From positions 1-64,000 of the forward strand of contig CAOKIU010000002.1 of NCBI GenBank assembly GCA_948468595.1: 64,000 bases of DNA. Direction: 5' to 3'. Below are positions 40,917 through 49,790 of the stretch, piece by piece; position 1 is the stretch's first letter, and the number at the start of each line of letters is the position of its first letter. The stretch is from an uncultured Christensenella sp. (GTDB lineage: Bacteria; Bacillota; Clostridia; Christensenellales; UBA1750). The notes under the pieces are model-generated. The model had not been told where the DNA came from. It searched no databases and saw only the letters and a list, made by a program, of their open reading frames with translations. A program made the position numbers and the translations under genes.

Positions 40917-42257
40917 TCACTCGTTGCGAATGGCGGCCAAGGCGCTCAAGCGCATGGCGCGCTGGGAGGGATACAGGCCCGCCATGACGCCCACCAGAAT
41001 GGAGAAGAGCAGGGCGCCCAGGGCCAGGTAGGGCGGGATCACCGAGCGGAAGGATTCCTCCGCGCCGTTGGCGGTGATGAGGGTGTTGATCAGCGAGGAG
41101 AGCCCGTAGCTGATGCCCAGGCCCATGATGCCTCCGCCCAGGCCGATGATGCCGGCCTCGGTCAGGAACATGGCGCCGATCTTGCTCATCTTGCAGCCCA
41201 GCACCTTCATCACGCCGATCTCGCGCGTGCGCTCGTAGATGGACATGAGCATGGTGTTGCAGATGGAGATAGCCGCCACCAGCATGGCCACGCCGCCGAT
41301 GCCGCCCAGCATCAATTGCAGGGACTTGGAGGATTCCTGCATCTGCTTAATCATGTCCGCCATGGACCAGCAGGAAAGGCCCATCTCCTCAATCTGCTTC
41401 TGCACGCCGGAGACGTTGTTGAAGTCGTCCACCTTGACCACGGCGCTGGGGTACTCGTCGGTCTTCATGCCGCTGTTGGTGAAGACCTTCTTGTACTTTT
41501 TCATGATGTTCTTCATGGTTTCCAGCGAGCAGTACATGTTGTAGCCGCCCTCACCGCCGTCGGCCGGGACGATGCCCACCACGCGGCCCTTAAACTCGTA
41601 AACCTTGGGGTTGCCGTCGTCGTCGACGTTGTTGTAGTCGTTGAGCTTTACGGTGTATTTGGCGTTGAGCCAGTCCAGGTCCGGCGCCTCGCCGTCCCAT
41701 CGGTTGGACTTGGGGTTGCGGAAGCTTCTTTTTACGCTCTCGCCCATGAGGATTTCAATGGTATCCGGCGAGGCGTTCCTGGAAAAATAGCTGCCCTCCG
41801 AAAGCTTGATGCCCATGGCCTCCGCCGCCTCGGGGTTGATGGCCAAAAGCGAGTAGTAGCTCACCAGCTTGCCGGTGCCCACCTGCATGTTCCAAATGTC
41901 CAATTTGGGCGATGCCACGGTGACATGCTCCAGCTGGCTGATCTTGCGCATGGCCGAATCGTCCAGCTTGATGGCCTTAACCTGTTTGCTGTCGGAGCTT
42001 GAAGCACTTCCATTTACAGAGACGATGACATAGCCCCCGCCTCCGCCGTAATAGGTGTTGGAATTGACGTTGATGGTGGTCAGCTCGCCGGTGGCGGCCA
42101 GGGAGTCTATATAGCCCTGGTTGATGCCGATGCCAAGGCTAACCATGACCACAATCGAGGCCGTGCCGATCATCACGCCCACCATCGTCAGGACCGAGCG
42201 CAGCTTGCGCCGCCAAAGGTTGGTGGCCGAGAGCTTGATCAGATCAATCCATTTCAT
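40917..42257 (-). CDS. MacB/FtsX-type ABC transporter permease
   Basis: A 446-residue membrane protein: one N-terminal helix after ATNLWRRKLRSVLTMVGVMIG, a large extracytoplasmic MacB-PCD domain (about 45-285), and three C-terminal helices (GIGGVAMLVAAISICNTMLM, FLTEAGIIGLGGGIMGLGISYG and ALGALLFSILVGVMAGLYP) with the ERTREIGVMKVLG cytoplasmic motif typical of FtsX/MacB permeases. These are mechanotransmission proteins that work with an ATPase to move substrates across the outside, not through, the membrane. ATG 42257 overlaps the stop of the exported CARDB-like gene by 14 bases, which implies translational coupling. It is third in the operon. Confidence 0.92.
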   Translation of the reverse strand: MKWIDLIKLSATNLWRRKLRSVLTMVGVMIGTASIVVMVSLGIGINQGYIDSLAATGELTTINVNSNTYYGGGGGYVIVSVNGSASSSDSKQVKAIKLDDSAMRKISQLEHVTVASPKLDIWNMQVGTGKLVSYYSLLAINPEAAEAMGIKLSEGSYFSRNASPDTIEILMGESVKRSFRNPKSNRWDGEAPDLDWLNAKYTVKLNDYNNVDDDGNPKVYEFKGRVVGIVPADGGEGGYNMYCSLETMKNIMKKYKKVFTNSGMKTDEYPSAVVKVDDFNNVSGVQKQIEEMGLSCWSMADMIKQMQESSKSLQLMLGGIGGVAMLVAAISICNTMLMSIYERTREIGVMKVLGCKMSKIGAMFLTEAGIIGLGGGIMGLGISYGLSSLINTLITANGAEESFRSVIPPYLALGALLFSILVGVMAGLYPSQRAMRLSALAAIRNE

Positions 42258-43758
42258 CGTCTTCCACCTTCGCCTTCTTGCGCTTGCGCGCAATGACGAG
42301 GACGACGATCACAACCGCGGCCGCGACCCCGCCGCCGATGACGAACCACGCCCATGTCGGGAATCCGCCCGCGGGCTGGCCCATGCCGCCGACCTCCATC
42401 ATGTTGCCGTCGTCCACGGGTTCCATGGGCATATCGTCATACCCCATGTCCATGGACGCGACGTTGACGGTGATGGGCGTGCGCTTTTCGGTGACGTTGC
42501 CCTCGGCGTCCTCATAGGTGACGACGATTTCGCCATCCACCTGTCCGCTGGCCTCCTCGGTGGGGGTGACCATGACGTCATAGCTCTTGCTGGAGCCGGA
42601 GTCCATGTTGCCGGCGTAATAGTTCTCGTCCGCCTTCAAGCCATCGCTCTCCAGGTGAACCGAGACGTTGTAAAGCGTGGATTTACCCTTGTTGTACAGG
42701 CTCATCATCAGGTTAAAGCTGTCGCCCTGATAGACCTCCACAGGGTAGTTGGGCGCGTCCAGGGAGAGGTTGGCCACCTGCTTTACCGGCATGGAGAAGG
42801 TATCGGCGGACTTCTTCGCCGTCTTATCCTGCACAAAGTCGTTGGAGAGGGTCAGCTCCACCGGCTGCACGCCCGCAGTCGCCGTGGCCTTTAGGCGCAT
42901 GGTGTATTCCGCGGTCTCCCCCGCGGCGATCTTTTCGATAAAGAAGCTGGATGCGCCGTTTACAGGGTTGATGGTCTTGTTGGCCTCCGTCAGGGTGGAC
43001 TTGACGTCCGTGACCGCCTTGGAGGAGGTGTTGCGGATTTTAAGCGTCAGATCGAACTCATCGCCCGCGGTGATCTCCTGGGGGTTTAAGGTGTAGCCTT
43101 CCAGCAGGAGGATCGCCGTGGAGGGATCGGTGGAGGGGTCCGAAGGCTGGGTCGTCTCGGTCGGCTTCTTGCCGTGGCGGATCTCAACGTATGTGGTGAT
43201 GGTGGTTTCCGCGGGTTTGGTTTCCTGCAAATTGGTGTTGGCGTAGAGGTGGTAGACCTTAAACGTGATGGGGTAGTAGCCGTTCACGGCGTCGCTTTTG
43301 ACGGTGAAAGGATACTTAAAATAGGTGGCTACGACTTCTCCGTCCGCATTTTTCTCTTCCATCAGGTCGCCCAGCTCCTGAACATAGGAAGAGTATTCCA
43401 GCTTAAAGGGGAAGCTCTTGGGGTCATCGGGAATCTGCGGCTCGATGCGCAGATACGAGATGGGCGCGTCCCTGAGGTTGCTGTTGCCCTGATAGGCAAG
43501 GTAGAGATCCAGCGTCACCTTGCCGTCAGAGGAGTCCTTTGCAATTTCCTTTTTGAGCAGGGTGATGTCGTAAATGGTTTGCAGCTGCGATTTGTCAATA
43601 TCCTGCGTGACGTATCCCGTCCAAGGATCGCTGTTCGTCGGCGACGGCTTGGGCGACGTGGTGTCCCCGTCCCCTGTGGCCAGGGCGGTGTTTACGTTCA
43701 ATGCAATGACCATCAGTAGGGTCAGCATGAGGGCGAGCGGTTTCATCAGGCGTTTCAT
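42244..43758 (-). CDS. Membrane-anchored CARDB/NEW3-like extracellular protein
   Basis: A 504-residue secreted protein: signal peptide (to about residue 28), a Pro/Ser/Thr-rich spacer, then several beta-sandwich domains of the CARDB or NEW3 type. The second begins EITAGDEFDLTLKIRNTSSKAVTDVKS and the third VYQGDSFNLMMSLYNKGKSTLYNVSVHL. A C-terminal membrane helix (WAWFVIGGGVAAAVVIVV) ends in a basic tail RKRKKAK. This S-layer-like COG1361 architecture suggests a surface adaptor. It lies between the ATPase and permease of one operon (overlapping both), so it is probably the partner of this ABC exporter. Confidence 0.85.
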   Translation of the reverse strand: MKRLMKPLALMLTLLMVIALNVNTALATGDGDTTSPKPSPTNSDPWTGYVTQDIDKSQLQTIYDITLLKKEIAKDSSDGKVTLDLYLAYQGNSNLRDAPISYLRIEPQIPDDPKSFPFKLEYSSYVQELGDLMEEKNADGEVVATYFKYPFTVKSDAVNGYYPITFKVYHLYANTNLQETKPAETTITTYVEIRHGKKPTETTQPSDPSTDPSTAILLLEGYTLNPQEITAGDEFDLTLKIRNTSSKAVTDVKSTLTEANKTINPVNGASSFFIEKIAAGETAEYTMRLKATATAGVQPVELTLSNDFVQDKTAKKSADTFSMPVKQVANLSLDAPNYPVEVYQGDSFNLMMSLYNKGKSTLYNVSVHLESDGLKADENYYAGNMDSGSSKSYDVMVTPTEEASGQVDGEIVVTYEDAEGNVTEKRTPITVNVASMDMGYDDMPMEPVDDGNMMEVGGMGQPAGGFPTWAWFVIGGGVAAAVVIVVLVIARKRKKAKVEDDEMD

Positions 43759-44486
43759 GCGGGTTCCTCCTCCGTGTTTTCGGGTGCTTTATTTTTTTCG
43801 CGCTGGTCCACGATGTCCACGATCAGACCATCCAGAATGTTGACCACGCGATCCGCGTGCTCGGCAACGGAGGGATCGTGCGTGACCATGACCAGGGTGT
43901 GCCCGTCTCTGCGGGAAATCTGCTGGATCAAGCCCAGGATCTCCTCGCTGGTGCGGCTGTCCAGGTTGCCGGTGGGCTCGTCGGCGAAGATGACCTCCGG
44001 ATTGGCCACCAACGCGCGCGCAATGCCCACGCGCTGCTGCTGGCCGCCGCTCATCTGCGACGGCCGGTGGTTGATGTGCGTCTTAAGTCCCAAGTCCCTG
44101 AGCATGCTGGCCGCCGCGGCCTTGCGCTTGCGCGTCCCCACGCCGCGATAGACCAGCGGCATGGTCACATTCTCCAGCGCCGTCATGGACGGGAACAGGT
44201 TAAACTGCTGAAAGATGAATCCCACATGCTTTAGCCGGAAGTTCACCAACTGCTTCTCGCTCATCTTTTCCAGATGCTCGCCCGCAATGACGATGCTGCC
44301 CTTGGAGGGCTTCTCCAATCCCGCCATCATGTTCAGAAGCGTGGATTTGCCGCTGCCCGAGCGGCCGATGATGCACACGAATTCCCCCGGGTAGATGTCC
44401 AGGTCTATCCCGTTGAGCGCGCGCACCCGCTCTTCCCCCACGTGATAGACCTTTTTCAGCCCCCGTATGCGGATGATCGGCTCCAA
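43755..44486 (-). CDS. ABC transporter ATP-binding protein (LolD/MacB type)
   Basis: A 243-residue ATPase: Walker A GRSGSGKSTLLNMMAG, the Q-loop LKHVGFIFQQFNLFPSMT, signature MSGGQQQRVGIARA, Walker B VIFADEPTGNLDS and H-loop VTHDPSVAEHAD. Sequence resembles LolD/MacB/FtsE. Its ATGA stop overlaps the start of the extracellular CARDB-like protein (4 bases), so all three genes are coupled in order ATPase, surface protein, permease. The role would be energising an extracytoplasmic, mechanical activity. Confidence 0.95.
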   Translation of the reverse strand: MEPIIRIRGLKKVYHVGEERVRALNGIDLDIYPGEFVCIIGRSGSGKSTLLNMMAGLEKPSKGSIVIAGEHLEKMSEKQLVNFRLKHVGFIFQQFNLFPSMTALENVTMPLVYRGVGTRKRKAAAASMLRDLGLKTHINHRPSQMSGGQQQRVGIARALVANPEVIFADEPTGNLDSRTSEEILGLIQQISRRDGHTLVMVTHDPSVAEHADRVVNILDGLIVDIVDQREKNKAPENTEEEPA

Positions 44487-44723
44487 TTTCCTACCTCCCT
44501 TGCCTCCCCAAGAGCCTCCCCTTGGACCTTCTTTGTCTATTCTTAGACGATACAGCCCCTAAAAAGTTTCTGCACAAGAAAATTTTACAAGCGGAAGAAT
44601 TTCGGGAGGTGTACCATCCGTAATCATACACATAATCCTAGCACACTCCCTCGCAAAAAGGAAGGGGTTGGAACGCCTTTTCCATGTTTCATTTTGGTGA
44701 ACGGACTATAGGCGCGCCTTTTG

Positions 44724-44751
44724 TTGAAATGCGCCCGCGCTGTGGTATAAT
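44724..44751 (+). promoter_or_regulatory. Promoter for dnaE
   Basis: TTGAAA (44724-44729), a 16-base spacer and TATAAT (44746-44751), 23 bases before the dnaE start. The rest of the 288-base gap between the ABC operon and dnaE shows nothing else recognisable. Confidence 0.65.
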
Positions 44752-44774
44752 GATATGGATAAGGAGGGCGGCGC

Positions 44775-47700
44775 ATGAGCTTTGCACATCTGCACCTGCA
44801 TACGGAATACTCCCTGCTGGACGGCGCCTGTCGGATCAAGCCATTGATCAAGCGCGCCAAGGAGCTGGGCATGGAATCGCTGGCCATCACGGATCACGGC
44901 GTGATGTACGGGGTGGTGGACTTTTACGAGGAGTGCCTGAAAGAGGGCATTCATCCGGTCATCGGGTGCGAGGTCTATGTGGCGCCCGGCAGCCGGCTGG
45001 ACAAGACCTCCGCCGCGCGGGAGTACGCCCACCTTGTGCTGCTGTGCGAAAATCAAACGGGCTATCAAAACTTGATCAAGCTCTGCTCCAAGGGATTCAT
45101 CCAGGGCTATTATTACCGCCCGCGCATCGACATGGAGCTTCTTGAGCAGATGCATGAGGGCATTATCGCGCTTTCCGCCTGCCTTTCGGGCGACGTGCCC
45201 CGCCTCATCCTGCAAGGGCGCATGGACGAGGCCAAAGCCCTTGCGCTCCGCTTTGAAGCGATCATGGGCAAGGGCAACTACTTCTTGGAGGTGCAGGACC
45301 ACGGGATGCGCGAGCAAAAGGTCGTGGTGCAGGGCATCCTCCAGCTCTCCAGGGAGACGGGCATTCCCGTGGTCTGCACCAACGACGTGCACTACATCCG
45401 GCAGCAGGACGCCCGGGCCCAGGAAATCCTCATGTGCATTCAGACGGGCAAAAAGCTGATGGATCAGGACCGCATGCGCATGGAGACGGACCAGCTCTAC
45501 CTCAAGTCCGAGCAGGAGATGCGCGCGGTGTTCCCGCAGCTGGAGGACGCCATCGAGCGCACCGGGGAAATTGCCAAGCGCTGCAACGTCGCCTTTGAAT
45601 TCGGCCACTATCACCTGCCCGACTTCCCCGTCCCCAACGGCGAGCCGCATGAGGCGTATCTGCACAGGCTCTGCCTGGAGGGCGCGGCCAAGCGCTACGG
45701 CGCGGTGGAGGGCGAGGTCAAGGAGCGCCTGGAATACGAGTTCTCCATGATCTGCCGCATGGGCTATGTGGATTACTTTTTGATTGTTTGGGATTTCATC
45801 CATTACGCCCGGAGCCAGGGAATCCCCGTGGGGCCCGGAAGGGGCAGCGGCGCGGGCTCGCTGTGCGCCTATGCGCTGGGCATCACCGGCATCGACCCGC
45901 TCAAGTACAACCTCATCTTCGAGCGGTTCCTCAACCCCGAGCGCGTGTCCATGCCGGATTTTGACATCGACTTTTGCTACGAACGGCGGCAAGAGGTGAT
46001 TGATTACGTCACCCGCAAGTACGGCGAGGATCGCGTCTCCCAGATCATCACCTTCGGCACCATGGCGGCGCGGGCGGTGGTGCGCGATGTCGGCCGCGTG
46101 CTGGGCATGCCCTATGCCGAGGTGGACCAGATCAGCAAAATGATTCCGAGCGACCTGAAGATGACGCTGACCAAGGCGCTGGAGATCTCCACCGAGCTTA
46201 AAAAGCTCTACGACACCAGCGACCAGGTCAAGGAATTGATCGATAACGCGCTCACCCTGGAAGGGATGCCCCGCCACGCCAGCACGCACGCGGCGGGCGT
46301 GGTCATCGGCGCGCGGCCGCTGGACGAATTCGTGCCGCTGCAAACCAACGACAACGTGATCACCACGCAGTTCAACATGACCACCGTGGAGCACCTGGGG
46401 CTGCTGAAGATGGACTTCCTGGGGCTTAGGACGCTTACGGTCATCAGCGACGCGCAGGAGATGGTGCGCGCCAGCGTGGACCCGGGCTTTGACGCCGACC
46501 GCGTGCCGGTGGATGATCCGGCCGTCTACAAGATGCTGGGCCAGGGCGATACCGACGGCGTGTTCCAGTTGGAATCGGCGGGCATGCGGCGGGTGCTGAT
46601 CGATTTGCAGCCGGAGTCGCTGGAGGATATCATCGCCGTCATCTCCCTATACCGCCCCGGACCCATGCAGTCCATCCCGCGGTTTATTCAGGGCAAGAAG
46701 GACCCCGCCTCCGTCAAATACCTCTCCCCCATCCTGGAAAAATCGCTGGACGTGACCTACGGCTGCATGGTCTATCAGGAGCAGGTCATGCAGATCGTGC
46801 GGGATGTGGCGGGCTACACGCTGGGCCGCAGCGACATGGTGCGCCGCGCCATGTCCAAGAAAAAGCGCGAGGAGATGGAGAAGGAGCGCAAGGTCTTTGT
46901 CGAGGGCTTTGTGGATGAGAGCGGCAAGGTGGTGGTGCCCGGGGCCGTGCGCCTGGGGACCAGCGCGGAGGTTGCGCTGCAAATCTTTTCGGAGATGGAC
47001 TCCTTCGCGCAATACGCCTTCAACAAGTCGCACGCGGCAGCCTACGCGGTGGTCGCCTGGCAGACGGCGTATTTAAAGTGCCACTATCCCGTGCAGTTCA
47101 TGGCCGCGATCCTCAATTCCGTAAACGGAAACCCCGGCAAGATCTCCGGCTTCATTCAGTATTGCCGCAAGCACGGCATCGACGTGCTGCCCCCGGATGT
47201 CAACCGCTCGCAGGCCAAGTTTTCCGTGGAGGGCAACAGCATCCGCTACGGCCTGGGCGCGGTGCGCAACGTGGGCGGAAACGCGGTGCAGGCGATTCTC
47301 CACGGCCGCCAGGACAAGCCCTATCGTGATCTATATGATTTTGTGGAGCGCGTGGAGCTGGAGTCCATCAACAAGCGCGTGGTGGAATCCTTAATCAAGG
47401 CTGGGGCCATGGACGAGTTCGAGGGCTATCGCACGCAGAAGCTGGCGATCTACGAGTCGCTGATGGACGCGGAGCAGAACAAGCGCAAGAACATGATTGC
47501 CGGGCAGCTCTCCCTCTTTGGAGACGAGGGCATAGAGGCCCCGCGCGCGCCGCTTCCCAAGCTAGGGGAAATGACGCGCCGCTTGATGCTGCAATTTGAA
47601 AAGGAGATGACCGGCGTCTACATCACCGGCCATCCGCTGGACGAGTACCGCGACGCGCTGGAAAAGATGCCCTACAACCTGCAAATCGTGAACGAATACA

Positions 47701-48215
47701 GCGAAGAGGAGAACTGGGAACAGTACGACCGGATGCCCATGGCGCTCAGCGGCATGATCATCGAGACGCGCATGAACACCACCAAATCCAACAAGCTGAT
47801 GTGCTTTGTGACGCTGGAAGACCTCTACGGAAGCATCGAGTGCCTGGTCTTTCCGCGGGTGTACGAGCGGGTTTCCCGGCTGGTCCAGGTGGATTCCACC
47901 GTCACGGTTCGGGGCGCGCTGTCGCTCCGGGAGGACGAGGCGCCCAAACTCATTGTGGACGACATTTATCCGCTCCAGTTGGATCAGCAAAAGGCCACGC
48001 CGCGCCCCCGCCGCTTCTACATCAAGGTGGAGGATCAAAAACTGATGCCGATGGTGCAGAACCTGCTCACCGCCCACGGCGGGGACACGCCCGTGCGCGC
48101 CGTAATCGAGGGCAAGGTCTACGAGCTCCCCGCGGCTTTTCACGTCACCTGCAACGACGTGCTCGTTAAGAGCCTGGAAAACCTGTTGGGGCCGGGCACG
48201 GCAAAACTCGCTTAA
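44775..48215 (+). CDS. dnaE: DNA polymerase III alpha subunit DnaE
   Basis: A 1146-residue replicative polymerase of the DnaE type. The N-terminal PHP domain begins FAHLHLHTEYSLLDGACR; the polymerase palm has GPGRGSGAGSLCAYAL and the catalytic aspartates in RVSMPDFDIDFCYERR; the HhH and C-terminal OB-fold (YDRMPMALSGMIIETRMN, then the domain to residue 1060) follow. Length and motifs are those of DnaE1/DnaE3, not PolC; Clostridia often carry both. GAAGGAGG-like AAGGAGGGCGGCGC precedes the ATG. The order dnaE, small gene, pfkA is a known Clostridia arrangement. Confidence 0.97.
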   Translation: MSFAHLHLHTEYSLLDGACRIKPLIKRAKELGMESLAITDHGVMYGVVDFYEECLKEGIHPVIGCEVYVAPGSRLDKTSAAREYAHLVLLCENQTGYQNLIKLCSKGFIQGYYYRPRIDMELLEQMHEGIIALSACLSGDVPRLILQGRMDEAKALALRFEAIMGKGNYFLEVQDHGMREQKVVVQGILQLSRETGIPVVCTNDVHYIRQQDARAQEILMCIQTGKKLMDQDRMRMETDQLYLKSEQEMRAVFPQLEDAIERTGEIAKRCNVAFEFGHYHLPDFPVPNGEPHEAYLHRLCLEGAAKRYGAVEGEVKERLEYEFSMICRMGYVDYFLIVWDFIHYARSQGIPVGPGRGSGAGSLCAYALGITGIDPLKYNLIFERFLNPERVSMPDFDIDFCYERRQEVIDYVTRKYGEDRVSQIITFGTMAARAVVRDVGRVLGMPYAEVDQISKMIPSDLKMTLTKALEISTELKKLYDTSDQVKELIDNALTLEGMPRHASTHAAGVVIGARPLDEFVPLQTNDNVITTQFNMTTVEHLGLLKMDFLGLRTLTVISDAQEMVRASVDPGFDADRVPVDDPAVYKMLGQGDTDGVFQLESAGMRRVLIDLQPESLEDIIAVISLYRPGPMQSIPRFIQGKKDPASVKYLSPILEKSLDVTYGCMVYQEQVMQIVRDVAGYTLGRSDMVRRAMSKKKREEMEKERKVFVEGFVDESGKVVVPGAVRLGTSAEVALQIFSEMDSFAQYAFNKSHAAAYAVVAWQTAYLKCHYPVQFMAAILNSVNGNPGKISGFIQYCRKHGIDVLPPDVNRSQAKFSVEGNSIRYGLGAVRNVGGNAVQAILHGRQDKPYRDLYDFVERVELESINKRVVESLIKAGAMDEFEGYRTQKLAIYESLMDAEQNKRKNMIAGQLSLFGDEGIEAPRAPLPKLGEMTRRLMLQFEKEMTGVYITGHPLDEYRDALEKMPYNLQIVNEYSEEENWEQYDRMPMALSGMIIETRMNTTKSNKLMCFVTLEDLYGSIECLVFPRVYERVSRLVQVDSTVTVRGALSLREDEAPKLIVDDIYPLQLDQQKATPRPRRFYIKVEDQKLMPMVQNLLTAHGGDTPVRAVIEGKVYELPAAFHVTCNDVLVKSLENLLGPGTAKLA

Positions 48216-48351
48216 CATGCGCGCCATGCCCAAGCCTTTCTGCGGCACGGCGCAAAAAAAGCCGGTGCGCATCCCGGTTTCCGCACGCCCGCGGCGCGCA
48301 TGAAATCAGCGAGGAAATGGGAAAAAACGGCATTAGGATTGCTTTATCCAA

Positions 48352-48380
48352 TTTACACCTGTTTTATAATGTGGTATAAT
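48352..48380 (+). promoter_or_regulatory. Promoter upstream of the small gene and pfkA
   Basis: TTTACA (48352-48357), a 17-base spacer and TATAAT (48375-48380); a second TATAAT lies 10 bases upstream. The rest of 48216-48420 holds only an inverted repeat CATGCGCGCC/GGCGCGCATG at 48216-48225 and 48293-48302. Confidence 0.65.
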
Positions 48381-48420
48381 CAGGCTGATCGGTTGGCTAA
48401 AAACGACCGAAGGGGGGAAA

Positions 48421-48627
48421 ATGATGGGGACGTGGATCGTCATCCATATGGCGCACAGCCAGCAGGAAGCGGAGCGGCTAAAGCAAAAGCTCACCGAAGA
48501 GGGCATTCTTGTGCGGCTCAAACCGGTATACAAAAATAGGCCCGCCAAGGAGAATTGCTACGAGCTATTGGTCCTGCATTCCGAAATTGAGGCAGCGCGC
48601 GAGATTTTCCTCGAAAAGGGCTTTTGA
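48421..48627 (+). CDS. Small conserved protein next to pfkA (DUF2007-like)
   Basis: A 68-residue protein with one small alpha/beta unit: GTWIVIHMAHSQQEAERLKQKLTEEGILV followed by YELLVLHSEIEAAREIFLEK. This pattern, two strands and two amphipathic helices, resembles DUF2007 signal-transducing-like proteins; clostridial relatives sit in the same place between dnaE and pfkA and are sometimes misnamed glutamate decarboxylase. The function is unknown. ATG at 48421 or 48424 is possible; AGGGGGG is just upstream. It probably shares a transcript with pfkA, 48 bases downstream. Confidence 0.65.
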   Translation: MMGTWIVIHMAHSQQEAERLKQKLTEEGILVRLKPVYKNRPAKENCYELLVLHSEIEAAREIFLEKGF

Positions 48628-48675
48628 GCGAGCCTTTATGGCATAGACACAACACAGGTAAGGAGAGAAATCGAT

Positions 48676-49704
48676 ATGGCGGAAAAGAAGAGAATCGCAA
48701 TTTTGACCAGCGGTGGCGACGCGCCGGGCATGAACGCGGCCATTCGCGCGGTGGTGCGCGCCGCGCTGTATTTCGATATGGAGGTCTATGGCATTCGGGA
48801 TGGGTATTATGGCCTGATGACGGACGATATGAGTTTGCTCAGCGCGGGCAGCGTGGGCGACATCATTCATCGCGGCGGAACGATGCTAGGCACCGCGCGC
48901 CTGCCTGAATTCGCCACCGATCCCGCGACCCGCCAGAAGTGCTACGACAACCTGCACGCGCATGGCATTGAGGGGCTGGTTGTCTGCGGCGGCGACGGCT
49001 CTTACCGCGGCGCGAGCCTTGTCCAGAAGGAGAGCGGCGGCATCAACGTCGTCGGTCTGCCCGGCACCATCGACAACGACTTGGCCTATACCGATTACAC
49101 CATCGGGTTTGATACCGCGGTCAACACCTGCGTTGACAACATCAACAAACTGCGCGATACCATGGCCTCGCACGGTCGCGTTTCCGTGGTGGACGTCATG
49201 GGCCGCGGTTGCGGCGATATCGCCGTGCGCTCCGGCATTGCCGCGGGCGCGGAGGCCATCCTCATCCCGGAAATCAAAAAGACGGATAACCAGTGGCTGG
49301 ATTACATCGTCCAAAAGCTGCGCACCTCCTTTGCGCGCGGCAAGAAGTACGGCATCATCGTCATGGCCGAGGGCGTTTACGCCGCGCCCAAGATGCAGCA
49401 CTTTACGGCCGATTATATCGCCTCCTGGCTCAACGCCAATTCCAATACCATTGGCCACCGCGTCGATGCGCGCGGCTGCGTGATCGGGCACGTACAGCGC
49501 GGCGGCTCCCCCACCGCGTCCGACCGCATTCTCTCCGCGCGCATGGGCGAAATGGCCGTCAACCTCCTGCGCGAGAACAAGGGCGGCTTGTGCGTGGGCA
49601 TCGTCAAAAACCGCATCGTGGCCGCGGATATCGATAAGGCCCTTTCCATGCGGCGCCGCGTCGACAAGCACTTGATTGAGCTGGCCGACATTCTGGCGCG
49701 GTAA
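48676..49704 (+). CDS. pfkA: ATP-dependent 6-phosphofructokinase
   Basis: A 342-residue enzyme of glycolysis converting fructose 6-phosphate to the 1,6-bisphosphate. Motifs: LTSGGDAPGMNAAIRAVV, the ATP-binding GGDGSYRGA (Gly at position 104, as in ATP-using enzymes rather than the Asp of PPi-PFK), the catalytic PGTIDNDLAYTDYTIGFDTAVNT (Gly before TIDND instead of Lys), and GCGDIAVRSG. The site favours ATP dependency. AAGGAGAG precedes the ATG. A strong terminator follows, so no pyk gene is in the same transcript. Confidence 0.97.
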   Translation: MAEKKRIAILTSGGDAPGMNAAIRAVVRAALYFDMEVYGIRDGYYGLMTDDMSLLSAGSVGDIIHRGGTMLGTARLPEFATDPATRQKCYDNLHAHGIEGLVVCGGDGSYRGASLVQKESGGINVVGLPGTIDNDLAYTDYTIGFDTAVNTCVDNINKLRDTMASHGRVSVVDVMGRGCGDIAVRSGIAAGAEAILIPEIKKTDNQWLDYIVQKLRTSFARGKKYGIIVMAEGVYAAPKMQHFTADYIASWLNANSNTIGHRVDARGCVIGHVQRGGSPTASDRILSARMGEMAVNLLRENKGGLCVGIVKNRIVAADIDKALSMRRRVDKHLIELADILAR

Positions 49705-49713
49705 TCAAACCAC

Positions 49714-49743
49714 AAATCCCCCGGCAAATGCCGGGGGATTTTG
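49714..49743 (+). terminator. Terminator of pfkA
   Basis: A 12-bp perfect stem AAATCCCCCGGC/GCCGGGGGATTT with a 4-base loop and a TTTTG tail. Confidence 0.92.
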
Positions 49744-49790
49744 CTTTACGGCAATACGCTTTTCATTTAAAAGGCCCTGCTATCGCCGGA

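Noticed and set aside
48216-48302. Inverted repeat CATGCGCGCC/GGCGCGCATG as an attachment site or element end
   Set aside because: Ten bases in GC-rich DNA with a 67-base gap is weak and no transposase or integrase is present.
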